Source of the DNA: Dasypus novemcinctus | Taxonomy: Eukaryota; Chordata; Mammalia; Cingulata; Dasypodidae | Length of the DNA: 64,000 nucleotides | Assembly: GCF_030445035.2 (NCBI RefSeq) | Contig: NC_080676.1 | Span: 15,476,940-15,540,939 of the forward strand | Reading direction: 5' to 3' | Shown: piece by piece, positions 33,236 to 45,724 of the stretch | How positions within the stretch are numbered: the first letter of the stretch is position 1 | How the letters are laid out: the number at the start of each line of letters is the position of its first letter | Made by a program: the position numbers and the translations under genes | The notes under the pieces: model-generated | The model's input: the letters and a program-made list of their open reading frames with translations, nothing else | Told to the model about the DNA's origin: nothing | Database searches by the model: none

Positions 33236-35600
33236 TATTTTTTATTATTTTTAAAAGATACATAGATCACACAAACTGTTACTTTAAAAAATATAGGAGG
33301 TTCCCATATGCTCCACTCCCCACACCCCCCATTTTTCCCACATCAACAATTTCTTCCATTAGTGTGGTACATTCATTGCAATTGAAGAATAAATTTTGGA
33401 GCATTGCTACACAGCACAGATTATAGTTTACATTGTAGTTTACACTCTTTTCCCACTCCATTCTGTAGATTATGGCAGGATATATAATGTTCCACATCTG
33501 TCCCTGCAGTATCATTCAGGACAACTCCAAGTCCTGAAAATGCCCCCATATCACACCTCCTTTTACCTCTCCCTGCCTTCAGCAACTCCTATGACCATGG
33601 TCTCCACATCAATGATATAATGTCTTCCATTGCTAGAGTCACGTTAATTCTATAGTAGAATACCAGTAAGTATACACTAATCCATATTTTATTTCTCCAT
33701 CCTGAGGACCCTGGAGTGGCAATGCCCACTCCACCTCTCAGTTGAGAGAGGTCTTCAATCCCACATGGTTGGTGGAAGGGACTCTTGTGCCCACAGTTGT
33801 AGACTTTCTTGGTTCCTTGGAGTGATCGTTGTCCATCCTCACCTCCCTGTCAGATGACCTGGGTAAGTCCAATGAACTGGAGAGTAGATGCTGCAATATT
33901 ACTGAGGCTCAGGGCCCAGCTGCCACAAGGACACCAGGGATTCAAGTCTTCTGGGCATACACCAACCCCAGCACCAACCGTAGGTTCAGTAAAAGTGACA
34001 GAAGAGGCATATGTAGAGAGGTCATGCCTGAGTCCATCACACTGAGGAGCACAAATTCCAAAGTAGGACCCACTGGCAAGGCACTGAACTCTGGAGCCAT
34101 CTGCCATGACTGTAGGACCTGGGTGTCTCTGTAGCCCTCAAGAGCATCACTTCCTTGCATTGTATCTACTTTGGCTGTTTCTGAGATTCTGCTGAGATGT
34201 GCATAAGCATGACCCCTATGATGACCTCCTGACTCATTTTGAAGTCTCTTAGCCATATAAGCTCGTTTGTATTTACCAATTCCCCCTTTTATTCAAGGTC
34301 TTTTTCTAGTTGTCTCACCATCCAGTGCTTGGTAGTATTCCCTTGGCACCAGGGAGGCTCATCCTTGGGAGTCATGTTCCATGCTGCAGGGAAGGTAATA
34401 CATTTATATGCTGAGTTTGGTTAGAGAGAAGCCACATTTGAGCAACATGGAGGTTCTCAGGAGGTAACTCTTAGGCACCCTGCAACACCAGGTGTTGAAA
34501 TTTCAGGCACAACAGGATCATAAGCATAGTCATCAATATCAGGAGCCCATCATTGGCCCATCCTTCTTCTTCACTGGTCATTGCCCTTGCACTTGGGGGA
34601 TTGTTGCTGTTCCATTGGGGAATGCGGCAGAGCTCCCCAGGATGGGAACCCAGCACTCCCTCAGTTGTCATTTGAATCTCTACCAACTGTGTCAATACCC
34701 AATGAACATCTGAACATTGAACATATCTATATATTCTATATGCTTGCCCAGGCATACTCCCTCCCAACCATGCCCATCAATGACACCCCACACTAATGTT
34801 CCTCCCCTGCCATAGTTGAACCCCTCTGTGATCCAAAACTTCTTCAAAAATGAAGCCTAATATATTGTCAAATTCAATTAATAGGGAATTGAAATAATAA
34901 TGATAAGTTTAAAGACTAGAAATAGAGTACATAATAATTTAGAAAAACTAAAATAAAGTAAAAATTGGGGTATTAAAAAATGAAAAATATTCTAAAAATT
35001 TTTTTGATGTTTTGCCTTTTATCACTGTAATAGGTATTGTCCTGTATGTACAGTGGCAAGGTAATTCCTTCCTCAGGGTATTCCTTTTTTTTTTCAGTAT
35101 GTCTCTCTTCCCCTAATGGGAGCCACCCATGCTCATGTGAGCCACCCTCCCCTCTGTTTGAGAACATTGGGCCTTCCCAGGATGAGGGTACAACACCTTC
35201 CCAAACCTACAGGTTTGTAGGAAGGCACAGTCCAGGTTACCAACCAGGGAAGAAATAAGAATGGCTCCCTGATTGCCTTGTATGAATGGTGGTAACATCC
35301 TTGGCCATCTCTTATGTTGCTACTTCTCTAGCTGCTGTCTAACTCAATTTCCTCACTCTTAAGAGTATCAAGTGCCTATTAGGTAGACCATGGTCCTGAG
35401 ATTTATGAGGAAGAAAGGGGAAAAGATCATTTGGTAGTCAACAGATATTCTCCTGAACAACCCCTTACCCAGCCACTTTCCTCATTCTTCACTATAAGAA
35501 GGTCTCCACTATGAGTGATTTGACGGAGACAGAAATGGAAAACCACCAATATGCAGTTAGAAACCCAAATATAAAAAAGAGGAAGAGAGAGGAGAAGCCT
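33236..35600 (-). repeat. Long non-coding interspersed repeat of xenarthran type
   Basis: A T-rich start at 33236 suggests the tail of a minus-strand retroposed element. I recognise the text (for example 'ggaggttcccatatgc', 'caggacaactccaagtcctg') as a frequent armadillo/sloth repeat, probably L1-associated. All frames in it are short and conflicting. The class is not certain. Confidence 0.45.
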
Positions 35601-35739
35601 GTGTGGTAGATAAAGACAGGGTGACAGCAGAGGATGGTTTTATTCCCTGTACCACTCTGTTTATGACAGAGCCTAATCCTCAAGATCACAATGGAAAAAC
35701 TTGGGCACTCTTTTGGCACAGCTAAGGGATGAATTCAAA

Positions 35740-36480
35740 TCCAATTTAATGCAGCACACACCAACCAGTATATATCCCAAAAGGCCTACTCCAAGACATA
35801 TACATATCAAATTATCCAATGCTTAAGACAAAGTGAAAATATTGCAGGCAGCAAGGAAAAAGAGAACCATCACATATAAGGGAAGCTCAATAAGAGTAAG
35901 TGCTGATTTTCATCTGAAACCATGGAGGCAAGAAGCCAGTGTATGACATAGTTAATGTACTAAAAGAAAAAAATTTCCAGCCAAGAATTCTCTATCCATT
36001 CTGGCATTCAAAAATGATGAAGAGTTCAAAATATTCACAGATAAATAGAAACTAAGAGAGTATGCCAATAAGAAACCTGCCCTTCAAGAAATACTAAAGG
36101 GAGTTCTACAGGTTGAAAGAAAAAAGCAGGAGAGACAGACTTGGAGGAGAGTATAAGAACAACTAAAAAGACAAAAAGAAATTTAAAAAAAGCATATGGC
36201 ATACACAAACCCAAAGAAAACATGGCTAACATAAATAATTCCTTGAGAGTAATAAAACTGAATGTTAATGGATTAAACTCACAGTCAAGAGACACAGATT
36301 GGCAGAATGGATAAGGAAATATGACCCATCGATATGCTGTCTACAAGAAACCCACCTTAGACCCAGACAGTCAAAGAGATTGAAAGTGAATGGCCGGAAA
36401 ACAATCTTATGAACAAACAATAACCAAAAAAGGGCACAAGTAGCTATACTAATATTGGTGAGAAGAAATGGAAGCAAGCA
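35740..36480 (+). mobile_element. L1 fragment, ORF1 end to ORF2 start
   Basis: Sense-strand L1 text: 'aaccatggaggcaagaagcc', then 'agattggcagaatggataag' and 'tgctgtctacaagaaaccc', the N-terminal endonuclease region of ORF2. It contains stops throughout. Confidence 0.75.
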
Positions 36481-36775
36481 AGAGAGACAACAGAACTTGT
36501 CACAAGCTAAAGCTCAAGCCAACCAGGAATCAGTCAGTAAAATTGATTAATTGAATAATGCCACAAGCTGACAGGGAGGTGAAACCTATTGAACTGAGAA
36601 CTAGGTGGAGCATAATTGGTCTGACTGATAGGGGAACAAGTTGGGTGGTGTGCCTTTTCCATTTGTGGGTGCATATCTATTGAGAGAAGGAGAACTCAAG
36701 ATTAGGCCTTTGCGGCCCTGTGATGCTTAAAGATGTCAAAGTAGCACATGAAATTTTAGGTGTTACAATACAAGG
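36480..36775 (-). repeat. Possible class III ERV LTR, right
   Basis: Related to 30940-31185 in the same direction. It could be the other LTR of the element whose pol remnant is at 31440-32515, later split by L1 and other insertions. Confidence 0.45.
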
Positions 36776-37334
36776 GAGTATCCAAAGACTGATTTTGCAA
36801 TACGTCTTTTAGCAGTTTTTGCTCTTTTAGACTATTCTCATGTTCTACTTTGATAGCTTTTAAGTTAAAAAAGTTCTCCTGTCACTCCAATATCTCTGCT
36901 ATGTGACAAGATAGATAGTACAGAGAGAGTCTACTAAGCACAATTGAGGAACATCAAAATTAAAGGGTTGAGCTAAGGAGAAGATCCAATAGGGACTGAG
37001 AATGAGTGACAAGAAGTGGGAGGGGGGAGTCAAGAGAATGCTTTGTCAGGAAACCAGTGGAAGTTAAGAATTTAGGAAGTAATGGTCAACAATTCCAAAT
37101 GCTGTTGAGAAGTCAAGTAAGATCAAGTTTGAAAGCTCCCTTGATGAAAAGAGGAGGATGGTAGAAATGCAAGGGAATCACAGAGAACTGAGAGATTGAA
37201 AGGGGACAAGGAAGTAAAGAAAAGAAAGAGAAAACAAGCTTAGATATGAAAGAACAACAACAAAAAGGTAGATACATGATTGAGGGAAATTTTGGGAAAG
37301 GTAAGAGTCCCAAACATGTTTAAATACTTATTAA

Positions 37335-37525
37335 AAAAATCTTCCAGGGAGTGATTCTCAACTTGGCTGCAAATGAGAATCACCTGAAGAGACTGAAAAT
37401 TCCAGTCCATGCTACATTAGAGGAGTAAAATCAATTTCTGGAGATAGGATCAAAACACCAATAGTTTTTAAAGTTCCCACATAGTTCCAATATGTATCTT
37501 AGTCAGAGAACTATTGTCTTGTTCT
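37335..37525 (+). repeat. MER5A-like element
   Basis: 'gtgattctcaacttggctgc', 'gagaatcacctg', and a closing 'agagaactattg' match the diverged MER5 order. Confidence 0.65.
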
Positions 37526-37527
37526 AG

Positions 37528-37722
37528 TGCTTCTCAAACTTTAGGGACTATTACAATTACCTTGAGAACTTATTGAAAGACAATTTTCTCAACCCCATCC
37601 CCAGAGTTTCTGATTCAGTAGCTTAGGTTTGGGCTCATGAATGTGCCTCTTTTAGAAGTACCCAGATTATGTTAAGTTACTGATTCATGGACCTCATTTT
37701 CAACAACAGTGTCTATATAGAG
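37528..37722 (+). repeat. MER5A/B-like element, second copy in tandem
   Basis: 'gtgcttctcaaactttaggg' and 'ccccagagtttctgattcag' are the standard MER5 landmarks. It directly follows the previous copy. Confidence 0.75.
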
Positions 37723-38759
37723 AAAGATTGAAGACTAAGGAAAGGATATAATTGAGTGGGAAAAGTTCTTTTGGAGGCTGGAGGCATCCAGTATACCAGT
37801 GTTTGGTTACCTTTTGATGGGAGGAAAAGCAGGTACCTTTTCCTTTTTGACAAGGAGTAAACAAATAAGTATGTGTGAATTAAAATAAGTTTGTAAATTG
37901 ATTGGCAGGAAATTGAGGAAGGTAGCTCTGACGACTTTATGCATTTTAGGCCAGAATATTATGCTAGAATTGCTACATGGATCTGACATATATACAATCT
38001 GGCATATATACGATCATGAAATAATAATCTACAACAATTACTCATGTAGTGGCAAAATTAAATTCTAGACAGCCACAACCACAAGTTACATTGATGTACA
38101 CAGCTAGGATATATTAGCCCAAGAAGTGTGTGCACTTGTAACCACACAGATTCTAGTCATTTGTTTCATCACATAAAAACTAAGTCAGCAATGCTGCATT
38201 ATCAATGTTCCTCCTTAAGTATAAGAATTATCTTTGGGCAATCAATACAATGAGTCATATTGGGTTATAAACATATGGAATTTAAGCCAAACTAAACCAA
38301 ACTAAAGAACTTCTCTAGTTATCCAGTCTTTTTAACACTAACAACAGTCCAGAATCATCCTGCATGCTTTGTATGTAGAACAGATGCTAAGTGGAACAAT
38401 TGCATCACTAATTTCACTGGGATAAAAGATTCCTGCAGTATGGCTATGGAACATTTCAGAGAACACAGTAATTAAGGGCTAAAGGCCCAACAAAGATGAC
38501 ATCATACCCAATAAATACCAGAGTTTTTGAAAAGATGGGGAAATTCCCAGTGGCAATTCCTTTAAGATGATGTGATTGTTATAATTTCATTAAATCTATG
38601 AAACATTCCATAGTGTATGCTTGGAGATCCACAACTACACTGCTTGAAGATGGGTAATTTAGATGATCCCAGTGGTTTTCTAAATTGTTTAATAAGCATT
38701 CATGATTTGCTTAAATTGGTCCTTTTGGCAGCTTATGGAAGTCTGGCTGAATTCTGGTA
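37723..38759. other. No gene recognised
   Basis: AT-rich, with no supportable feature. Confidence 0.5.
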
Positions 38760-38930
38760 ATTTGCTCTAGTACCAAAGTTCTCAAAGTAGGGTCCCCATC
38801 AGCAGTAGCAGCAGCACTACTTGCGAACTCCGAAATGCCCATTTTTGTATTCCCACTGAAGACTTCAGAATGAGAAAGCTGGGTTGGTGGCCAAGCAATC
38901 TGTTTTAAAAATCCTCCAGGGATTTTTTAT
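38760..38930 (-). repeat. MER5A-like element, reverse
   Basis: 'agttctcaaagtagggtccc' opening, a CAG-rich centre and a 'ctccaggg' block read as the reverse complement of MER5A. Confidence 0.6.
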
Positions 38931-41110
38931 TCAAGAACTCTGGTGTTTCCAAAAATGTCTTTACCCATTTGTGGGTGAATTATTTTGTTGGGAAATAGTT
39001 TATAGCATAAACTAACTTTCTTAGGGAGAAATAGCATTTCAAAATCACATATTTTCCTAGAGAGATTAAATGGTAATATTTCTATGCACATTGATTTTAT
39101 TTTGTGGTGCACTTTAAAAGTCCCCTTCGAGTGGGTGTGTAAGGCAACTGAAAATCTCATTTGTTCTCTATCAAGTGTGTTCACTAGTTGATAATTTTGT
39201 AAGCATATGTGAACCCCTGCTCATATGCAATAACTGAACAAAGAAAACAAATTAGGCTCCCAAAGCTAATGCTGCTTCTTGGCAGTTTCACTTTCAGAAA
39301 ACAAAATAAGACAAACAACGAAACAGTCCAGTTCATGCAGCTAAGTTATTTTCAATAACTCATAGGAATCAAGTCCTTTTACAGTATTAATAACAAACTA
39401 CAACAATAACAATGATACCATAAACCCAGATATCTCCTCTCTCAAAGCAGCCTACCAGAGTATTAGCAGGAGTCACTGCTCTCCCAGGCTCTCTCCATAA
39501 TGCCGTCAAATTATATGAGACCACGTTAGAGGTGCCAGTGTGCCCATGCTAGTACCACAATTCATGCCATCTCTGCTTCTTGTGCTTTTGCTCCCACTTC
39601 TTCATGCCCTGTGTCTACCAAGTCACCTACAGAAATCGCACCTGCGCCATGACCTATTATTGGAATGTTAACGTTCTTACCAAGGGCACTGGCTCTAGGT
39701 GCTGTCAAAGCTTCCAGTCCTCAGGGTCCTAGAAGAACTTCATGTCACTTGCAGAGGTGAGACTAAACATTGCTGCTGAAACAATTTTGCTTGTTCACAT
39801 GTTTTCTTCTTGATCAGTTTTATTAGTTCTGGTCCTCAATACCCAAATCACAAAGGACCAGACTGGAAAGAGACACCATAACATCTACTTGACCTTCCTC
39901 ATGTAACTGTTTTGTTTGCATGAACTGTATTTAATAAGTTATGAGCTAAAAGCCACTTTACTTTTTCACTGTATGCTATATGTGTTTAAAACCTTGTTCT
40001 GGAAGGTAAGGTTACTTGAAATTTTAATGTTTGTGCTCAGCTTTTGGAAGCTTGGTTGAATTGAAGGCAGAAAATACCAATTTTAATATTATCTTAACAA
40101 TTCCAACCCAAACTCATGTGTCCCGGGAAACAGCACTCTTATGTATTATGAACAGAAGGAAACAAGCAGGATTCTAGAATGTGAACAATTTTCAACTTTA
40201 TTCATATGCTAATCCTCAATTGTGGGTAAGTAAATTCCTGAACAATTAGCATTCAATTAAACACAGCTATAATAACACTGATTAACATACACCAAGCATT
40301 CAGCATGTACCATATACACTGTGATAAAACAATTAGCTAATTTTATTTTTCAAGCAATGCTTTAAGTAGGCATTTTTACCATATACAAAGTTTAGAAGAG
40401 TTGAGTACCTTGCCCCAAAGATGCCAAATTTTCATTTGGTTAGCCCTGCATGGAGAAGGAAAAGATCCTCTTTCTTCCAGAGATTGTAAACAGAGAAGTT
40501 TTGTTGAAGGAACTGTGGATAAAACAATCTGGCCATGAAATTGTTCCCCCAAATCCAGGAGCAAACTATCACGTTATTCATTTTTCTTCTTCAAATTAAT
40601 CTGACTCCAAGTCCCTATTCATCAATATGGCAAGATATTCAATCTCATGTATTTTTTGTTTTGAGCAGACAATGTTTTTCTCCCACTAAAAGATTATAAA
40701 CAACTATGGAATCTTTTAAAGTACAGAAACCTGGGGAGAGAGAAAAGCATAGGCCCCTGGAAGGAAGGGTACTCTAATTCCTCCTGGCCAAGCCAGAGAA
40801 TGCAGTTCTTCCGTGAGTCTTCTAGGCCACAGCACTCCCAAAATAGCATTCAGGTATAATTGTGGGTCCATTTACCTCTGGATCACTGAAGGGGAGCAGG
40901 TTAGTATCAACCTCAAATCTATCCCTGCTTCTTTTAGATGAACCACTTATGACCCCTCTAAACTTTTGAGCTCATGTATTTCTATACCCACTATAAGCAT
41001 GAGATTTTGCAAACAAAAGTCTGCAATTTTCTTCTGGGGACAGAAATCCCTTTCACCAGGATAGGATTTATTGAGAGTGTAACAGTAATTTTTGTATGAC
41101 AAAAGTTATT
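38931..41110. other. No gene recognised
   Basis: The stretch 39470-39760 is less AT-rich but has no splice-flanked open frame. The rest is AT-rich without repeats I can name. Confidence 0.45.
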
Positions 41111-41566
41111 TGCGTATAGAAAGGCCAGGACTCAGGAATGATTTTGAGAAGGAAAAATGGTTTATTGACGGCCAGCTGGACTCGGGAGTTTTCTGTTTCA
41201 AACCGGAGCCCTGAACAAGATTTTTGAGTTCCTTTTATACAGAGAGGAAAGGCCGAATGGTCCTTTTGTTTCAGTTCTCTATAGGTTTGACTTAGCATAT
41301 ATCTTCCACATCCTAGGTAAGCTTTTAGCATGGACTTCATACATTCTAGATAAGCTTTTAGCACATTTGGTTTGCATTTTTCCTGAGTATTTAAAGTTTA
41401 TAGAGTTTGCATTGCTAAACTGTTTCCTGGGACTGGAGTCGTTGCTATGGTCACCAAGGGCAGGACTGCAGCCTCTCATCATCCCACACCCACAAGTCAG
41501 GACAGACAGCTTAGGTTAAGGTTACCTCCGAAGAGACAAAGAGCCTCCCACCCATAGCCCACGTCA
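41111..41566 (-). repeat. LTR, left arm of a head-to-head pair
   Basis: On the minus strand it opens TGACGTGGGCTATGGG, has TATAAAA (complement of 41233-41239), AATAAA (complement of 41161-41166) and ends TATACGCA. It carries two 33-bp units in U3 (41308-41362). Confidence 0.75.
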
Positions 41567-41726
41567 TATCTAGACACTTTAGTAAGAAGGATGAGTAGCC
41601 TTTGTTTGGAAATACTCAGGCCTCATTTTCTATTTCACTGAGTATCTCTTTTGCCCCCCTTGCAACAGTGTCTATGTAGTTCTGGGTAGGATGATCTGTT
41701 CTTTGGATCTTACTTCTCACTGGAAC

Positions 41727-42176
41727 TGACACAGGCTATGGGTGGGGGTTGTTCATCTCTTCATAGATAACCTGAGCTATGTGTGTCCATCGGTGAGAGC
41801 AGCCCTTGGTAACCATGGCAACAACTCCAGTCCTGGAAAAACAAGTAAGCAGTAAATAAACTTTAAATCTTCAGGAAGGATGTAAACCAAATGTGTTAAA
41901 AGCTTACATGGAATGTATGAAGTTCATGCTAAAAACTTATCTAGAATGTATGGGATTCATGCTAAAAGTTTACCTAGAATGTGGGGATCTGTGTTAATTC
42001 AAAGTTATTGAGCACTGAAACAAAGGACCATTTAACTCTTCCTCTGTATAAAAAGAACTCAAAAATCTCATTCGGGGCTCAGGTTTTGGATGAGAAGCTC
42101 CTGAGCCTGGCCAGTTATGAATAAATTCTTTTTTCCTTCCCACAATTATTACTGAGTCCTGGCCTTTTCATACGCA
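41727..42176 (+). repeat. LTR, right arm of a head-to-head pair
   Basis: Opens TGACACAGGCTATGGG, with TATAAAA at 42047-42053, AATAAA at 42120-42125, ending CATACGCA. It matches the left LTR along its whole length, with obvious divergence. It carries three 33-bp U3 units (41895-41990). Confidence 0.75.
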
Positions 42177-42329
42177 ATAATTGAACCTCTCTCAATGTCT
42201 ACAACAGAACTATACCTAAACATCGTCATAGGTATCTCTCAGTTACAGGAAAATGAGAAATAATTAAAAAAGAAAACCACAAAAAACTATTTCTTAGGTA
42301 ATACAAAATGAAAATCACCAGTTAAGTAA

Positions 42330-42600
42330 CGTGGTAGATTGTGAAAACTTGACCACAATATTTTATGGTTCCTCCAATCAACCAGTGAGATTTCTTTAAA
42401 CCCTCCTTGAAAGTGGGCTCATCTATGTAACATGATTTGGCTATTAACAAACATGATACCAGCAGAGGCTTGAAAAGCTAGTGTATAGAAGCTTGATTGT
42501 TGACTGCTTTTAGAACCCAGCCATCATATAAAGTATTCTAGCTGTGAGAATGTGTGGAGAGGAAACCTGTCTTGAAAAGAATACTGGATGTGGATATTAC
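42330..42600 (+). repeat. Ancient interspersed repeat, copy 1
   Basis: Shares order with 43230-43680: 'gatttggctattaacaaac' versus 'gctttggctaatgggatatt', then 'ttgactgctttt' versus 'cttgctgctttt'. The family was not identified; such sequence occurs in many placental genomes. Confidence 0.45.
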
Positions 42601-43229
42601 CCAATAGAGTGGACTAAATCTATACAAGGAATTTAACATAGATTTTAAAGGAGTTTTACCTGCATAGACTAAAAAGGAATCCAGGTGGTTCAAAATGTAA
42701 AGAGACCTTTGTTACCAATTTTTTTTTTTATAGGCAGGAAAAAGGCTGGGAAACTACTCAGGTTAAAACATGGCTATTTCATTTAGAAAAGAAACGGTAT
42801 CTCAAACTGCAGAGCCAAAACCTCAGAGGACAGAGATGAAAGCGATGGAGAACAAATGATTAGAGAGCCAACATTAGAGTAAAGGAACTGGAAAACGTGC
42901 CCATCTGAATTCTAGAGTTGCTGTTGGTTAGTAGCTGCTATGTGGATTCCATTTGTAATCTTTTTGAATGGAAGTGTTTATTGTGGTTGTTTTGCTCTTG
43001 GCTCACGACTAAATGTTTAGTGTATCTTTTGAGTTTTTCAAGTCTGTGAGTCAAGAGGACTGGTGTTCATAGAGCCTCATTTGCATTCACAAAAGATGCA
43101 GATTGCACCATACAGGACTCGAGCCTAATGCCATGATTAGAAGAGACTTATGAGAGCCTAGGATGGTTGGGATTATTTTACACACAAGGAGAATACAAAA
43201 AATTGTGAGCCAGAGGGTGGACACTGATA

Positions 43230-43695
43230 GATTTGAGGGAAATAGAGTCATAATATTTTACAGATTCCCACATGAGGAAATGGAATCTGTCTTTCCATGC
43301 CTTGAATCTGGGTGTGGCGATGTGACGTGCTTTGGCTAATGGGATATTAGCAAATGTGAAGCATGCCATAGTTTGCAAAGAGTTTGCACATTGGGCTTGC
43401 TTTCTTGCTGCTTTTAAAACATAGTCACCAAGTGTCAAATCTTTGTCTGAAGTCAAAGCTTTGACAATCCTCTTTGATGATAAATGATATGTGGGAAGTT
43501 AGTCCCATTGCCCCAGCCAACCCTCAAGCTTATGACTGAGGCCATTAGGATGAGATATCTTCCAGCCAATTTGCTAAATGGCTGCATATGCATGAGTGAG
43601 CCTGTTCTTGACCAGAAGAACTGTGCAGGAGAATCCTGTGCTAACATAGTCTTTTGAGCTACTCAATTTTGGTGTGGTTTGACGCAGCAAAATAA
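43230..43695 (+). repeat. Ancient interspersed repeat, copy 2 (longer)
   Basis: Ends with 'ggtgtggtttgacgcagcaa', an LTR-like or MER-like terminus. Frames on its minus strand have no domain. Confidence 0.45.
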
Positions 43696-45186
43696 TCCAC
43701 ATTTACTCATAAAAATAATTTCAGTGAAATAAAACTTTATTTAGACATTCTCAGTGAAAGTTATTAAATTTTTCCTGAGTGAGCGACAAAATTTAATATT
43801 GGTAATCTCTGGAATACTTTTTCAGTCTGATTCTTATGAGCAAATTTCAAAATACATGTAGTCCTAGAATGAAATTTTAAAAAATAAATACAATTAGGTT
43901 GGTTACTGGTAGATCCAAGTACAGATTTTAGTCATGGGAGTGCTTTAGTGTCACTGTGTTATAATAGCATGATTATGAAATATATTGAAACACAGAATTC
44001 TGAGATCAGACCTATAAGAAACAAACTTCTATAAGCATGAGAATGATTGTCAAGATGCTTTTAAATATACCAAAATAATACATTTGGGTATAAAAGCCCT
44101 TCAAGAATAGCAACAGAATTTAACTGATTTTATAAACATATTTCAGTATAAACTTATTATCAAATCTTTCTATTTCTTCTGCCCTCCCCCCCATTTATAT
44201 ATGTAACTGGAGGAAAAGAACAAGGGAAAATATCATATCATCAACCGAATCAATGCTATCCACCCAGAAAAACTATCATTAATATTTTGGTTTAAATTCC
44301 TTCTTGACACACACATTTGGTATCACAATATGCTACTATACTGCTGTTTTCACTGCATAACATATCTTAAGTATATTTATAACTAATGCCCTTTAAAAGC
44401 ATTTATTTTGAGCCTTTATTTCATCTGTTTCGACATCTGTTTATTATTCCATTTTAGATAGCTCCTATAATATATTTAATAAATCTGATACTTTTAACAC
44501 CTAGGTTTTTAAATTTTTTGCTGTTTTTGGAGTGAAGTTTGTCACATAAAGTATATGCTACTATTCTATTAGAGCATACATAAGTATCTGCCTATATCTC
44601 TATTTTTTGGAAGAGAAAATTACATGTGAAAGAATATGAATTATTAAGATTTTTTATGGGTATTTTAAATTCATTTCAGAAGTGTTGTAATGTAGTTCAT
44701 GAATGCTTGTTCCCTGAATCCTGACCAGCATTGAGGATTTATCAAAACTTTATTATATGATAAATGTAAAGGAGCATTTCATTGCTTTTTCCTTTTCTGT
44801 TTCCCATTGCGTTTTTTGAAAGTATTTTCTTGTGTTCATTGGCTATTTTGTATCCACTTTAATGGTTCTTTGAAATATATTTTCATATTTTTTTTCCATT
44901 TATCTTGGGGATGTGATATTTTTCTTCTCATTTAAATAAATTTCATTAAGATAAAGATATTAATCCATTGTTATACTTGCAACATATAGTTTCCTTACTT
45001 TAGTTTCCTTTTTAACATTTAATATTATGATTTGTTTTGAAGAAATGACATTTAAGATTTTCTAATTTAGCAGTTTTTTTACTTTGTGATTTTTTTTTTT
45101 GCTTTGAGAGTGCTTTCCCATATAGAAAGCACTATTTGTTCATTTATTTATTGATTAACAACTCAATATCTCCTTCCTTATACTTT
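43696..45186. other. AT-rich sequence, no gene recognised
   Basis: No exon, RNA gene or nameable repeat was found. Confidence 0.5.
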
Positions 45187-45724
45187 TGTAGCAGTTTGAT
45201 ATGGTTATGAATTCCAAATATAGATATTGGATTACATTTGTAATCTGGTCTGTACCTGGGCATGATTAAGTTATGATTAGGGCTTTGATTGGGCCCCTGG
45301 GTGGGTAGGGACTCAAAGATAAAAGGCATGGCAAAGAACAGATCTAAGGGTTTTTGATGTTGGAGTTTTGATGTTGGAGTTTGATGCTAAAGCCTTAAGC
45401 TGGAGACCTGGGAAGTAAGCTCACAGAGGAAACAGAAGCAAGCCCCAGGAATAAAGGAACCCTGAGCTCAGGAAGAAGCAAGCCCTGGGAAGAGAGGAAC
45501 CTGAACCCAGAGAGAAGCAAGACCCAGCAAGAGAGGAACCCAGAAATCCTAAACCCTCCAGACTGTTGGCAGCCATCTTGCTCCAACACATGAAAAGAGA
45601 CTTTGGTGAGGGAAGTAACTTATGCATATGACCTGGTATCTGTAAGCTCCAAATAAATACCCTTTATAAAAGCCAACCAATTTCTGGTATTTTTGCATCA
45701 GCACCCCTTTGGCTGACCAATACA
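45187..45724 (+). repeat. Xenarthran solo LTR family, copy 3 (best preserved)
   Basis: Runs from TGTAGCAGTTTGATATGG to GGCTGACCAATACA, about 538 bp, with TGTA/TACA ends and AATAAA at about 45653. Flanks 'acttt' and 'acttc' form a likely 5-bp target duplication with one change, which suits the ERVL/MaLR class. Confidence 0.6.
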
